Positions 49,446 to 61,321 of a stretch of 64,000 bases of DNA are shown piece after piece. A program made the translations under genes and the position numbers. Origin of the DNA: Hydractinia symbiolongicarpus. Its lineage: Eukaryota; Cnidaria; Hydrozoa; Anthoathecata; Hydractiniidae. Within the stretch, counting starts at the first letter, position 1; each line of letters starts with the position of its first letter. The notes beneath the pieces were generated by a model. The model ran no database searches. It was not told the origin of the DNA and worked only from the letters and a program-made list of their open reading frames with translations. The DNA lies in assembly GCF_029227915.1 (NCBI RefSeq), contig NC_079879.1:4464001-4528000 (forward strand), read 5' to 3'.

Positions 49446-51537
49446 AAACGTTTCAATCGACTTTCAACCATGAATGATAGGCTGTATTTTTTGTTAGCAA
49501 TTTATTTTAAAATGTGAGTTTATTATGACAAGTTTCGTTTTGTTTGCGTTTGTTGTAAGATATAATGTCACTTGTGTGCTTTATCTTCAGGGGTTCATGC
49601 ACCAAACCTCCTCGAATGTTTGGCACAATAACACAACGAATTAGCAGGTTTTCATCAAATATTTTGGTAGCGAGCGGAAATTCTTAGAGCCCCCAGGGCT
49701 TCTTGTTCAAGATTAAATATGGATAGAATATTTATTTTTTATCTTGGAACGTTTTGTGTGTTTTAGAGTGTTTTTTACAGGAAACCAGTCAAGAAGAGGC
49801 ATTAAGTTACTTTAAAAAGCATCGTAAACTTTTAGTCAAAATATAGTCTGATAATTTAGTATCAAACTTTTTTATTGTTAAAACCGGAACTCGCGAAAAT
49901 TTAGTTTCGGAATGTATACAGAACTCTCTGAACCTTTAATGTCAATATTATTCTATCATCAGGTGGACAAGTACAACCATTTAACCACAGTTTCTTGTGT
50001 TTTTTGTAACAAATACACGTTATGTGACACAATAAAGTTGGAGCTACACTGCAGTATTTTTCCCTAAGAAGCAGCCAATATGTTTATTCTTTCCCAACAA
50101 GTTCCTCCACGGCATTATTTCCCAAACTGTTTAAGATGGTGAAAATGCGGTTGTGTTGGTTTTGTTCTCATTAATCTACCTAAATTCAGGGTTTCCTCTG
50201 AGCAATTGGTTTATGCTTATGGATTAATTTGATTTCGGGGTTTGTTCCTCTGCAGTCCCCAATATAAAAAGCGCTGGGACAAGGTTGGCTAAGGAAAACT
50301 TTCAGTTGCAGTTTACTAAGCTTTTTTCGTATGAGGAAACTGACTTTTAACATTCTTGAAGAAAACTTAGTAAACTGCAATCCATGCCATAATATTTTGG
50401 AGTAAAGAGGCAAAATTTCAAAGAACGCAACCACAAGCAATTAAGAACGCAGTTTCTATATAACACGTATTTATGACTAGGATCTTAGGTTATTTGTGTA
50501 GGTCTAAAATGCTAATTTTTGATGAGGTCAGCGCACTGAAACTTCGCCATACTTTGGACTTTTCCTGATTGTGAGTGGATTGATCCACATAATAATACGG
50601 ACATTGTGAAAATTGCAGTTAGTGCATTACCCTTCCCATACCTCTATGGAGAGACCAACGCGCTATAGAGCACGTGACCAAGTGATGCTGTTTGCTTATT
50701 TCGGGAAAGATCTGAAAAATTGAAAAATTTCCTGAATGTTATTTCCAGCATTGTAGGCTAATATTTTTATGCAAAATTATGGAATGATTTACAGAAAAAT
50801 ACAATCGTTTTATGAATTAAATAATTCATCACACCTAACAAATAACCCCAAAATTCTTGATCATGCGGAAACTAATTTTATTCACAACTCATAATGATAT
50901 TTCAGGAAAATTTCTTGGTCTTCATGCCAAGCCAATGTGTGTAAGGGCGGAAATACACAGTGAAATACTTTGGCAAAAATTCAAATTTGCACCAGTTCAT
51001 TGTAAACAAAGATTTTTGTGCATTTCTAGTTTTGTAAGAAGGAAAATGTGCGAAGATGAAAGTGAAAGCAGGTTTTCAACTTTTTGATAATTTTTTAGTT
51101 AATAGTTTTACCCAACAGAATCGTCTTTTCCTTTTCTTTTTTTTTTTGATTGTTTAAGATTTAATGATGCCCTTGCAGGCTAAAAGGTTTGCGATTCTTG
51201 TTCGTGTGTAATTTTGTTCCCTATACCTAGGTCGCCAGTAGCCTGTTTTGTACAGAACTTCTACAGTATTGTTTTGTTATTTCAAATAAATAGGTATTAT
51301 CCCATGGTATTATCTTGAACTTGCAAAATGTTTCATGTAGTACAATCATACAAAAAGTGATTTGTGAAAATTATTATACTTATACTCGGTCCCTTGAAAG
51401 AAACGACTCGTACCTTAACACATGGAGCTCGTTAAAAACTTAACTGGAAACGAAAATTTGAGTAAGTATCTAGCATAACTAATCAAATAATATTAAATTA
51501 ACAGTCTATACCAATTTTTGTGATCAAATTCGTAACT
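49446..51537. other. Intergenic, nothing recognised
   Basis: Two kilobases without a supported gene or a repeat with definable ends. Open frames at 50186-50440 (-) and 50857-51087 (+) show no domain. Confidence 0.4.
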
Positions 51538-51646
51538 AAGAAGAAGAAGAAAAAGAAGAAAAAGAAGAAAAAGAAGAAAAAGACGAAGAAGACGAAGAAG
51601 ACGAAGAAGACGAAGAAGACGAAGACGAAGAAGACGAAGAAGAAGG
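51538..51646. repeat. (AAG/ACG)n purine-rich microsatellite
   Basis: GAAGAA and GACGAAGAA triplets repeat for about 110 bp. The Lys/Thr-rich frame on the plus strand is an artefact. Confidence 0.95.
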
Positions 51647-52120
51647 ACTTTTTTTCTTTTCTCAAGCAACAATTCTTTTTTAAAATAAAATACAAGCGTG
51701 CAAAAAAATGTTTCTAAAGAAATATTTCACCGTGTATCCTGCTTTAAAGTATCTTTTGAAGCCATTGGTTTCTTGAACAAATAAAAAACATGTATTTTAG
51801 CTTACACAGCTCGACAAAACCACACAATTGTGCCGTTGTTTTTATCAAAAATTAATTTTCAGTAATATCGACTGTGTCTATAAAATCCACACATTTTATT
51901 TCTTGCACTTTTTTAGCCCTTAGGTAATAAAGAATGGCCAAGAAGAAAAATGTTAAAAAGTAAAACTGAATCTCGAAAACTGCCACGGACATAAGAAAAA
52001 AGACTTTTTTTCTTTTCTCAAGCAACAATACTTTTTTAAAATACAAACGTGCAAGAAAAATTATTCTAAAGAAATATTTCACCGCTTTAAAGTGTCTTTT
52101 GAAGCCCATTGGTTTTTTGT
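51647..52120. repeat. Direct repeat, about 130 bp copies 350 bp apart
   Basis: The sequence beginning GACTTTTTTTCTTTTCTC at 51647-51780 recurs at 51998-52120 with small indels. Between them, 51799-51970 is a second unit that recurs directly at 54783-54970, inside the spacer of the inverted duplication. This shows at least two rounds of local duplication around the peptide genes. Confidence 0.8.
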
Positions 52121-52381
52121 TTCTCGTTTAATATTATAGTTCAAACTTACAAATGGCTACTTTTGAGCGTATTATGAAGTTGGCAGATGTTTAAAGTACA
52201 CAGCTTTAAAAATGGTAACATATTGGGTTATTTTTTTTTTTACCTTCAATTGCCTTTAACAGCAATCATAAACGTTTTCGCGCTCAGTGAGAAAACGAAG
52301 GCCGGATAAATGAAGACAAAATTTTGCACTACAAATTCGTGATTTCCACAATAACCTATACATTAATATTAATTCATATGC

Positions 52382-53204
52382 TTAACCCAATGCTCCCAAA
52401 ACAAATGGGATAATGGCAAAGATACCACCACTGATAGCTTTCGAAACACCTTCTGGGTCCCTCTCAACGAGATCATGAACGAACTGTCCAATGAATGGAA
52501 TGTTCTTTAAAAGACCGAAGCCAGTGAGGAATTTTAACTTCTCCAACAATACTAAACAGATGTGAAAACATTATTAGTGCACATTCCAGTTTTTAGTAAC
52601 TTAGTACATTTCAAAGAACTTTGTGTAATGGTATATTAAACTCCTATTTCTATATTTAAAACTGCAAAGCTTATATTTGGCTTTACAATCTTACTTTGAT
52701 TGGAAAAAATATTTTTTGACATCAGCACCATAGCTGGCGTTTATTTTTTATCCTTTGTGAATCGCATATTATCTTTTATGAGTGCATATCATTAAATATA
52801 ACAATACAAGAATAATTATCATCAAAATTTGAGAAACAAGAAAAAGGACTAAGGGAAGCAAAGCATTTAAAATATATTTAGAACTCTTACATCTTTCCAA
52901 AAGATCTTTGTCTAGTCCTGGAAGTTGTCTTTTTTCGCGTTCTTCATCAGAAAGTTCGTCAGTGCTATCGAAGGCTTCACAAATCTACGCGATAACAAAT
53001 TTATATAGTAATTACAAATGACACCCAAAATTTTATGAGAAATCATAATCATGCAAAATAAAATATGGCCTCCTTAAATGAGCTAACTTTACTGACCTCT
53101 GCACGGAAAACTTCATCACAGGCAGGAGTATCATACTCATCTTCTGCAGGATATGACCATGCAGAAACGATGCACAAAAGAGCGATAACTAATGCAGTCT
53201 TCAT
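52382..53204 (-). CDS. Secreted peptide precursor, copy B
   Basis: Minus-strand exons 53204-53097, 52984-52891 and 52551-52382 (phases 0 and 1) encode 123 residues. The ATG immediately follows an acceptor; a non-coding leader exon probably ends at 53459 (CACAAG|GTAAAA). Features are a signal peptide MKTALVIALLCIVSAWS, an acidic propeptide with the C-x8-C motif CDEVFRAEIC split by intron 1, and a furin-type REKR site at residue 55. The 68-residue product starts Gln-Leu-Pro, contains NIPFIGQFVHDLVERDPEGV and ends in a hydrophobic Leu-Gly. It is homologous to copy A across the mature part (IPF-G-HDL-DPEGV). It differs from copy C by six bases in 372, one of them changing Leu to Val after the cleavage site. 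Function is unknown; a membrane-active defence peptide is inferred. Confidence 0.82.
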
Positions 53205-53800
53205 CTAAAAATGAAACTATGAACTTTGCACACATTCTGATCATCATGTTTAGAAAGCATTGTTAGTAAAACAGCTATATACATGTTCGAGAGTTTATTC
53301 ACCTCGTAAGAATGTTACATACTACCTAAATACTAGAAGTTATTTTGCAACTTGCGTATTTTGAATATTATGAATCAGTGTATTTGTACATGCAGGACAA
53401 GAAAATAAGTATACAACGCAAAAACAAAATACTTTCAGAAATACATGGTGAATTTTACCTTGTGTGTGAGTTTGTGACAGCTATCTAGGTGTACAATGAT
53501 TCTTCACTGTGTGGGACAAGTACTTTAGTATGCTTTTCTGTTTTTTTGTTGACACTTCTGTCCATACTAATATACAATAAAATAGTTACAGTAAAATAAA
53601 TATTAAAAACAAACAGAAGTATTTTTCTCTGTTATCTATTTTTTAATTGTAACCAATAAATGCAAATGCTAATATTAAGTTGATAAATTTATGTAAAAAC
53701 TAAGCCTAACTGTTTTGTCAGTTGAGATGTGATTAAACAAATGATACACAAAATTAAAAACTTTAAATTAAATGTTTGCTCAATTATTATTTCTTGTTGT

Positions 53801-55099
53801 AGTAAATTTCTATTTGTTGCACTTTACCATCGCATGGAATTAATTAAATTTAGATGGCTAACGGACGTTTAAATAGCAAACTTCCAGTAACTCATTTTGC
53901 CCAATACGGAGATCCTGTAGTCCAGACTAAGCGCAATTACTTTTAACGTCGGGAGTAGTTGGGTTTGGAGGGGGGAGGGGAGGGGTGTTACGAAGCAGCT
54001 TCGGTATGACGGGCTCTATTGTTCCCCAAATTATCTAAAACCGAAATAGATGATAGGCAAGCATTTTAAGTTTTTCACTCTTTAGAGTGTCCTTGAGAAG
54101 AGACATCGCTTATTAAATAAAATCGTTTAAAGGGGGGCGTTTAATTGACGGGCCTTTTTTTTTAGAGAATTACGCTTTTTCTTAAAAACTAATATTGTAA
54201 TTTTCCAAAATAATATTTTAAAATTTAACATCTTCCAAGGATGTTTAACCTCCTACTTTCATTTTTTAAAATTTTAAACGAATATACAGGTAACGCTACC
54301 GAAATTTTAAAACGCATAAGCAAATCAATTCAAACTCTTAGCATGATAGAAGAACACTGATTCGAAAACCTAAGATTTAATTCAAAACTAATATCTAGTT
54401 TCTATGGTAACCTCTAAAACTTCCTAAAACTGTAATGCACGGAAAACTTTTTTTAAATTTTTATTTTGGAGTCGCCAATTCAACTCTCACCACACCTTGG
54501 TACCCCAGTTTTTCAGTCTGAAGTGAAGGTACGAGTGAACTCTGCGATTTCATTTGCCACGGTAAACCATTAGGCGCGCTGTGGGACCTGATTTAATTAA
54601 TTAAAATGCAAGAAATACAAACAAAGCATTTAAAAAGTTGGCAAAAGTGGTGAGAACGGCAACTAAGAGGAGTCATTTTCTTAGTTGATCAAAGATCACT
54701 CTTTTCCTTTAAAATGTGATAAATTTTGTGTCTGAAGTGTAGAAATATTTTTCGAATGTTCTTTTTTTCCAATGGAATTTCATCTTACACAGCTCGACAA
54801 AACCACACAATTGTGCCGTTGTTTTTATCAAAAATTAATTGTCAGTAATATCGAATGTGTCTATCAAATCCACACATTTTATTTCTTGCACTTTTTAGCC
54901 CTTAGGTAATAAAGTATGGTCAAGAAGAAAAATATCAAAAAAGTTAAAGTCAAAAAAGTAAAACTGAATGATGATTATACTTTATATTTCTAAACAATAG
55001 GTATAAAATTTTCATCACGCCAGCCTGTTGTTTAAACTGCCATTTGTTGACCATATTATGATTAATCTTGTGCAAGGTAAATGTAATATAATAAAGATT
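53801..55099. other. Spacer between the inverted arms
   Basis: No gene found. It contains the second copy (54783-54970) of a direct repeat also present at 51799-51970. The promoters of genes B and C sit at the spacer-facing ends of the two arms. Confidence 0.5.
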
Positions 55100-55371
55100 A
55101 AATACAACAGAAAAATTGAGTAAACATTTAATTTAAAGTTTTTAATTTTGTGTATCATTTGTTTAATCAACTGACAAAACAGTTTGGCCTAGTTTTCACA
55201 TAAATTTATCAACTTAATATTAGCATTTGCATTTATTGGTTACAATTAAAAAATAGATAACAGAGAAAAATACTTCTGTTTGTTTTTAATATTTATTTTA
55301 CTGTAACTATTTTATTGTATATTAGTATGGACAGAAGTGTCAATAAAAAACAGAAAAGCATACTAAAATGC

Positions 55372-55377
55372 TATAAG
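55372..55377 (+). promoter_or_regulatory. TATA-like box of peptide gene C
   Basis: TATAAG lies about 65 bp upstream of the probable leader-exon donor (AAG|GTAAAT at 55441/55442). In copy B the equivalent site lacks nine bases, ATGCTATAA, although the flanks are identical, so B has no TATA here. Transcription-start positions are inferred. Confidence 0.5.
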
Positions 55378-55688
55378 TACTTGTCCCACACAGTGAAGAA
55401 TCATTGTACACCTAGATAGCTGTCACAAACTCACACACAAGGTAAATTCACAATGTATTTCTGAAAGTATTTTGTTTTTGCGTTTTTTACTTATCTTCTT
55501 GTACTGCATGTGCAAATACACTGGTTCATAATATTCAAAATACGCAAGTTGCAAAATAACTTCTAGTATTTAGGTAGTATGTAACATTCTTACGAGGTGA
55601 ATAAAAACATGTATATAGCTGTTTTACTAACAATGCTTTCTAAACATGATGATCAGAATGTGTGCAAAGTTAATATTTTTAATTTCAG

Positions 55689-56506
55689 ATGAAGACTGCA
55701 TTAGTTATCGCTCTTTTGTGCATCGTTTCTGCATGGTCATATCCTGCAGAAGATGAGTATGATACTCCTGCCTGTGATGAAGTTTTCCGTGCAGAGGTCA
55801 GTAAAGTTAGCTAGTTTAAGGAGGCCTTATTTTATTTTGCATGATTAGGATTTCTCACAAAATTTTGGGTATCATTTGCAATTAGTATATAGATTTCTTA
55901 TCATATAGATTTGTGAAGCCTTCGATAGCACCGACGAACTTTCTGATGAGGAACGCGAAAAAAGACAAGTTCCAGGACTAGACAAAGATCTTTTGGAAAG
56001 ATGTAAGAGTTCTAAATATACTTTAAATGCTTTGCTTCCCTTATTCCTTTTTTTTGTTTCTCAAATTTTGATGATAATTATTCTTGCCCTGCTACATTTA
56101 ATGATATATAAAGGATAATATATGATTCACAAAGGATAATAAATAAAGGCAGCTATGGTGCTGATGTCAAAAAATATTTTTATGCAATCAAAGTGAGATT
56201 GTAAAGCCAAATATAAGCTTTGCAGTTGGTAAATATAGAAATAGGAGTTTAATATAACATTACACAAAGTTCTTTGAAATGTATTAAGTTACTAAAAACT
56301 GGAATGTGCACTAATAATGTTTTCACATCTGTTTAGTATTGTTGGAGAAGTTAAAATTCCTCACTGGCTTCGGTCTTTTAAAGAACATTCCATTCATTGG
56401 ACAGTTCGTTCATGATCTCGTAGAGAGGGATCCAGAAGGTGTTTCGAAAGCTATCAGTGGTGGTATCTTTGCCATTATTCCATTTGTTTTGGGAGCATTG
56501 GGTTAA
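55689..56506 (+). CDS. Secreted peptide precursor, copy C
   Basis: Plus-strand exons 55689-55796, 55909-56002 and 56337-56506 encode 123 residues; splice sites and phases match copy B exactly. The first coding exon is identical to B at the base level. The cleavage region reads REKR then Gln-Val-Pro where B has Gln-Leu-Pro; the other five base differences are silent. The leader exon probably ends at 55441, leaving a 247-bp leader intron. The product should be secreted, trimmed by a furin-like protease and perhaps amidated at its C-terminal Leu-Gly. The pair appears to be a recent duplication under purifying selection, or kept alike by gene conversion. Confidence 0.83.
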
Positions 56507-56745
56507 GCATATGAATTAATATTAATGTAGAGGTTATTGTGGAAGTCACGAATTTGTAGTGCAAATTTTTGTCTTTTTTTATCCGGCCTTCGTTTTCTGA
56601 TAGAGTGCTGAAAGAGGTTATGATGTTGTTTATGCTGTTAAAACGTCTCAAAAGGTGCTTTTATCATTTTTTAAAGCTGTGTACCCGTACTTTAAACATC
56701 TATGCCAACTTCATAATCCGCCTAAAAGCCTATCAAACCACCTTT

Positions 56746-57388
56746 TATCACATTCAATCTGGAAAAAATAGTAAAAAAAAAAATCGTAATTTCAGTTTTT
56801 GGTAATTTTCAATTTTTGGTTGATAAAGTTTAAAATAACAAAAAATAAAAAAATGAATTTGTACCAAAATTATAATTTTCGATTTTCATTTAAATTAACA
56901 ATAAAATGACCGAAAGGGTACATGCATTGCCTATGTCCACGCTGGTTCAGATCATGGTAACTATTATTTCTTTTTAAACTAAAAATTTACGTGTTAAAAG
57001 TTTAATAATAACAAGTCACGTGGTTTATCTTCCACCCCCATTCATCATAATCTTTAGGTCACACATTGAGCTTGACCCGACATGTTTTGACACTTCGTGA
57101 CCTTAGATAAATAGGGTCAATACTCTGTATAACATATTTACCACCGTAGTACTTGGCACAATGCCCTATCAATTTTCAAAATATTTTTTTTGTAAACTTC
57201 TATGTCTATCTAGTATAATATAGTTGGATCTGTCTGTATAATTGTCTCTATGTCTAGCTACCTTCAGTCAAGTAATTTCATCTCAAAACCATCTAAAATT
57301 TATGTGGTTCAGTAGCTGGTATTTACACATTTAATAATAATACGAGAAACAAAAAAGCTAATCATATTAAAAAGGATGAGATAAGCAG
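56746..57388. other. Intergenic, nothing recognised
   Basis: AT-rich sequence between the right arm of the inverted duplication and the last candidate exon of the minus-strand FGF-like gene. No feature found. Confidence 0.4.
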
Positions 57389-58537
57389 TTATACATAATA
57401 TCTACCGGCGCCACGCGAGACGGTATCTTCAAAATCACCTGATGGAATATAGCTTGAGATAGAGATATCCTGGAGTTCAGATATTTCCTCTGGACGCTGC
57501 ACAACAATAATTTTTTTATAAAATCTGATAACAAGTCTTAGATTACTTTCAACAAATAAGTATATAATTGTAACTTATCGGAATATCATTGATTTTTCAT
57601 ATAGCCAGAACACTACTTGGTCAATTCATATGGAACAATGACATCATATCATTAAACCTCGTCACTTCTTCAGTAAATAAATTCGGTATGTGCAGATAAA
57701 AAATGAGAAAAACATCCCAGCTAGGACATCGTCTACTGAACTGCTAGCTAAAATCTTAGAGCTTGAGGTGCCAGGAATTTAAAAAAAGGATAGGTGCCAA
57801 TAATTCCTAAAAGAAAAGATCTTTATTGATGACACTGAATGCTTCTGGAATTCTTAGTGTATTTTACTATAAAATAGGTGTCTATTTATGACGTAATTTC
57901 ACTTATTCGTTTTTGCATGCGCAAATATATCACAGTGTAACTCTCATGAAAGCGATGAAGATATTATGCTTACAACTTGTCTGATACATGATATGATGAT
58001 TTTTATATTCATAGAATATGCTTCCGCCTTATTAGCGCCCTTAACACCAGCGCCCAAAAAAGGTGTAACCTAGCGCCCTGAAGTTGGGATTAACTCATAT
58101 AAATCAGTATGAAATGTGCTATGAGCGTAATTTAGTTCCTCGTATTTTATCTAGTGCTCTAATTATTCCTTACTACACCAGTCAATTTCGCTAGAGTATA
58201 CTCTAAATGCCCAAATTAGAAGCCATACACTAATATAGTACATTTCTCTATAGTGGACACTATCATAAAGAACATCAAATTGTTCGTTAGGAAGGTCTCA
58301 TCTAGGTAGAGTTTTTGAACATTTTGAGTCCAAAAAACAAAGGTAAAGTGGTCACGCTCTAATAAGTGTTCTAATAGAATGTTTATAGTGAACATAAAAA
58401 TAAATGTAAAGCAGAATGCACAAAGCGAACTCACCTCCATAACAGATAATAACCTTCAGAACAGATGTAGACTTTTTTGCACCAATAGTGTTCGCTTTAG
58501 ACAGGTTGCACGATACAACATCAAAGGGTGTTAGATC
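57389..58537 (-). CDS. Candidate 3' exons of the FGF-like gene
   Basis: A candidate exon at 58537-58435 (TTTAG acceptor, GGAG|GTGAGT donor) encodes, in its only open frame, VVSCNLSKANTIGAKKSTSVLKVI. This could be the third trefoil lobe of an FGF, or alternatively the end of an Ig-like domain. A second candidate starts at 57496 after TTGTGCAG and reads RPEEISELQDIS... to a stop at 57389. The phases do not fit cleanly: the exon before (59789-59645) ends in phase 1 while 58537 is open only in phase 0. An exon may be missing, or these may belong to another gene. Confidence 0.35.
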
Positions 58538-59644
58538 CTAAACAAACAAATTTTAAGATTTTGGCTACATACGTAGATTATGAGCTAGCTTAGCTATTGC
58601 TAAATTTTTTTCAGTTTGATAAAGAGCTTTGCCTAAAATTACTTATTTTTATGTTTGGGTTGTGGCTATCTAGATGGATGCTTTTTACATCTGGCTAAAA
58701 AGTAAAATAGTTCTATGCAGTTTGGCTACAATTCTTAATCAATATCTGTTATGCTAAATGCTTTATTCTTCCAATTATTACTGTCTTGAAAGCTTACTTT
58801 ACAAAATAAAATTGCTGAGTGATTGTTGACAGTGATTGTAACAACGGGTTTTTTCCTGTGTTTTTATTTAAATAGAAGTTAGGATATAGGGTATTACACC
58901 TCAACGGATGTGCAACACAGTATACCTGTATTAAACGCTTAGTCCAGTGTTAACGATGGGCTGGCTGTTTCCAGTGTTTTCATTTAAACAAAGTTGCGAT
59001 AAAGTTTCTTTGTTTTTTTAAAAGGGGTATTAAACCTATATAGATGTGCAACATTTTTTGCCTTTATTAAGAGTTCAGTAACATTTATTTCTTTAACTTT
59101 CACTGGGAACATTTTCTAAAAAATAAAGCAGCGTGGTCAATTGTTTTTGCTATGACGGGAGTAAGAACGGGTTGTAAACTGTGTTTTTATGTTACCAAAA
59201 GTTGTGGAAAAGTTATTTTACCTTAAACACCATAATGTTGTGTGCGCTTCACTCGATTTCCGACATACTGTATACCTGTATTAAAGCGCTTCACCTAAAT
59301 GTGTGGCACAGGTTACGGGTATTATTAATCGCTCCACCGGGTGTTAAACGCCGGGTAACACAGTTACGTGTGACTTAACCCAGCGTTTCAATGCCGATCT
59401 CCCGGGTACTATTTTCTATTAAGATTACTACAGCTGTGATTGCAATGGGATGAAAAATAACAATCTTATACAAAATATACCTAAACGCTCGAAACTATGA
59501 AAATATACACCCTCTTTGGGCGTTTAAAGGCGTAAATTTAAAGAAATGATGCACAAAGATCATTTTAAAACGCACAACCAGAATATGTAAATTATACTCA
59601 AAAAAAATAATGATAGCTTCTTCACTTTCGCAGGGCGCAGTTAC

Positions 59645-61321
59645 CTGTTGGTGTCGCACTTTCACTATCTTTTTGCTGATGACTTTCATATAGATACAAA
59701 GCTACTTCAAATATAAATTGGTTCATGTGAAGCGATCGGAAAATACAGACCGAAAAACCGCCCACAGTGTTTTGCCCCACATGCAACCTCTGAAAAATAT
59801 TAAGTTGTGAAATGACAGAACAGAATTATGAATTACCAAATGCTTTTTTTTCAATAAATAAATACAGATTTTCACGGACCGAGTTTCTAACACTGCCATA
59901 TATAATATTTACAAAAAAATACTACGTATAATATAATAATTATGATATTAGGGATGAAAATAATGATGAAATAACCGGGATAAGATAATGATGGTGTTAC
60001 AATATTGAATTTGAAGTTTACAGATTTGTTTTTTACAAACGCAGATTTAGAAACTTGAAAGGCGGTATCAACGAAGATAAAAATTTGAAGACTCGTGAAT
60101 ACTGGCATTATAAATGGAAGACATCGCCATTTTACAATACTACATGACGTTCTGTTACAAGAAAAATATTTTTTAAAAAGTGAAACTAACATTAATAGGT
60201 ATTTCTCAAGGCTGAGATGTCTGACAGAAATTGTGTTTGTGTTTACGAAAAAAAAAGGAAAAAAGTACCGGAGAATATATATGATAGAACATTAAAGTGT
60301 AATAGCATATCTCTGTTTTCTTTTATATCCAACATATATGCAAAAATTGATCACAATAAAGAAAAATGTGAAGAATATGTAACGTTTATTACTATCTATG
60401 CTGAGAACTTAGAATCTCAAGCAAACAACTGGCGTCCTGATAAAACAAATCGTGTAATTTAGTGTTTTGATGATCAACGTTGGAAGTCGTTCCATCATTT
60501 ATCAACACACGCTAATGCTACTAACTACATGCACAACATTCTTTACTCCGTAGAAACTCATGGACGTTGCCTCTGCTCGGACAATTTTTGCAATCTATAC
60601 GGGACATGTGCTATCAGGAATTGTGTTTTTTTAATATGGTGCTTCGGTCTTGTGTGATTTGTCGCTTTGACTTTGTTTTTTGTTCTGTAGTTAGCTCTGA
60701 GTGCCAAGATATATTGGTTGGCATCATTCTCGTACCAAAAATACGAACCATCAAAATGTTCTCTGAAAAGTGTGTTTTTTCTTGGCTTTTTCTAAAAAAT
60801 AATACATAAACGGTTAAGAACAAAGTCACTGGTTACACGTTAAGAGATATAAAAACGACTTTCAATACATTCTTTAAGCCGTGCGTGAACTCACCCTCGT
60901 AACAATTTCCCCCTGGTTGTTGATCGCCAAGTAATATGAGCCGGGTCTTCTGATTCTCTTATAGTATCTTCCAAAGGTCTGCATCTCGAGAACAACTAAG
61001 AACAAATTAAATAATTGATTAGTTGGTTATTCATTTATTATTATTAACAAATACCATCGCAAAAACGTCATCCTTGTCAGAACAACATTAAAATTGAAGT
61101 TCTTAATACTTACTGCTTGTCGAGTTCGTGTCAATGGTAGCATTCACTGTTCCACCAGGATAGATAGCCAAATAATGACCATGTTTGCTGTAAAGTAAAA
61201 TGTTTCTTTTGTTTGATGGAAGCTTGCTATTTTTAAACTTTTCAACGTATGAAGTTGACAGCATCGGTAGCATGCAGATAAACAATGCATAATAAACCAA
61301 GCTTGATTTATTCGTTTTCAT
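59645..61321 (-). CDS. Divergent FGF-like secreted ligand, 5' part
   Basis: Fibroblast growth factors are secreted beta-trefoil ligands of receptor tyrosine kinases. Minus-strand exons 61321-61114, 60995-60895 and 59789-59645 join in matching phases (1, then 0). Exon 1 has a signal peptide or hydrophobic N terminus (SLVYYALFICMLPML) then NILLYSKHGHYLAIYPGGTV, which matches the first FGF strands (LLY-GxxLxIxPxGTV) and continues NATIDTNS. Exon 2 (GRYYKRIRRPGSYYLAINNQ) matches the SGxYLAMNxxG repeat. Exon 3 has VCIFRSL where FGFs have C-x-F-x-E-x-L, then a divergent stretch. The gene is more diverged than typical and its 3' end is unresolved. Confidence 0.65.

Larger units (their letters stand above)
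52150..56745. repeat. Large inverted duplication carrying peptide genes B and C
   Basis: Left arm about 52150-53800 and right arm about 55100-56745 are inverted copies with a spacer of about 1.3 kb. Identity is highest over the coding exons and the leader/promoter area, with scattered substitutions and indels in introns and toward the outer ends. Each arm holds one complete three-coding-exon gene plus its probable leader exon. The genes are divergently transcribed. Confidence 0.9.

Noticed and set aside
51498-51717. Lys/Thr-rich and Phe/Val-rich frames
   Set aside because: Translations of a purine-rich AAG/ACG microsatellite.
59495-59689. Reading the FGF-like third exon in the MKVISKKIV frame
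   Set aside because: That frame does not connect to exon 2; the exon 59789-59645 joins it in phase and contains the expected Cys block.
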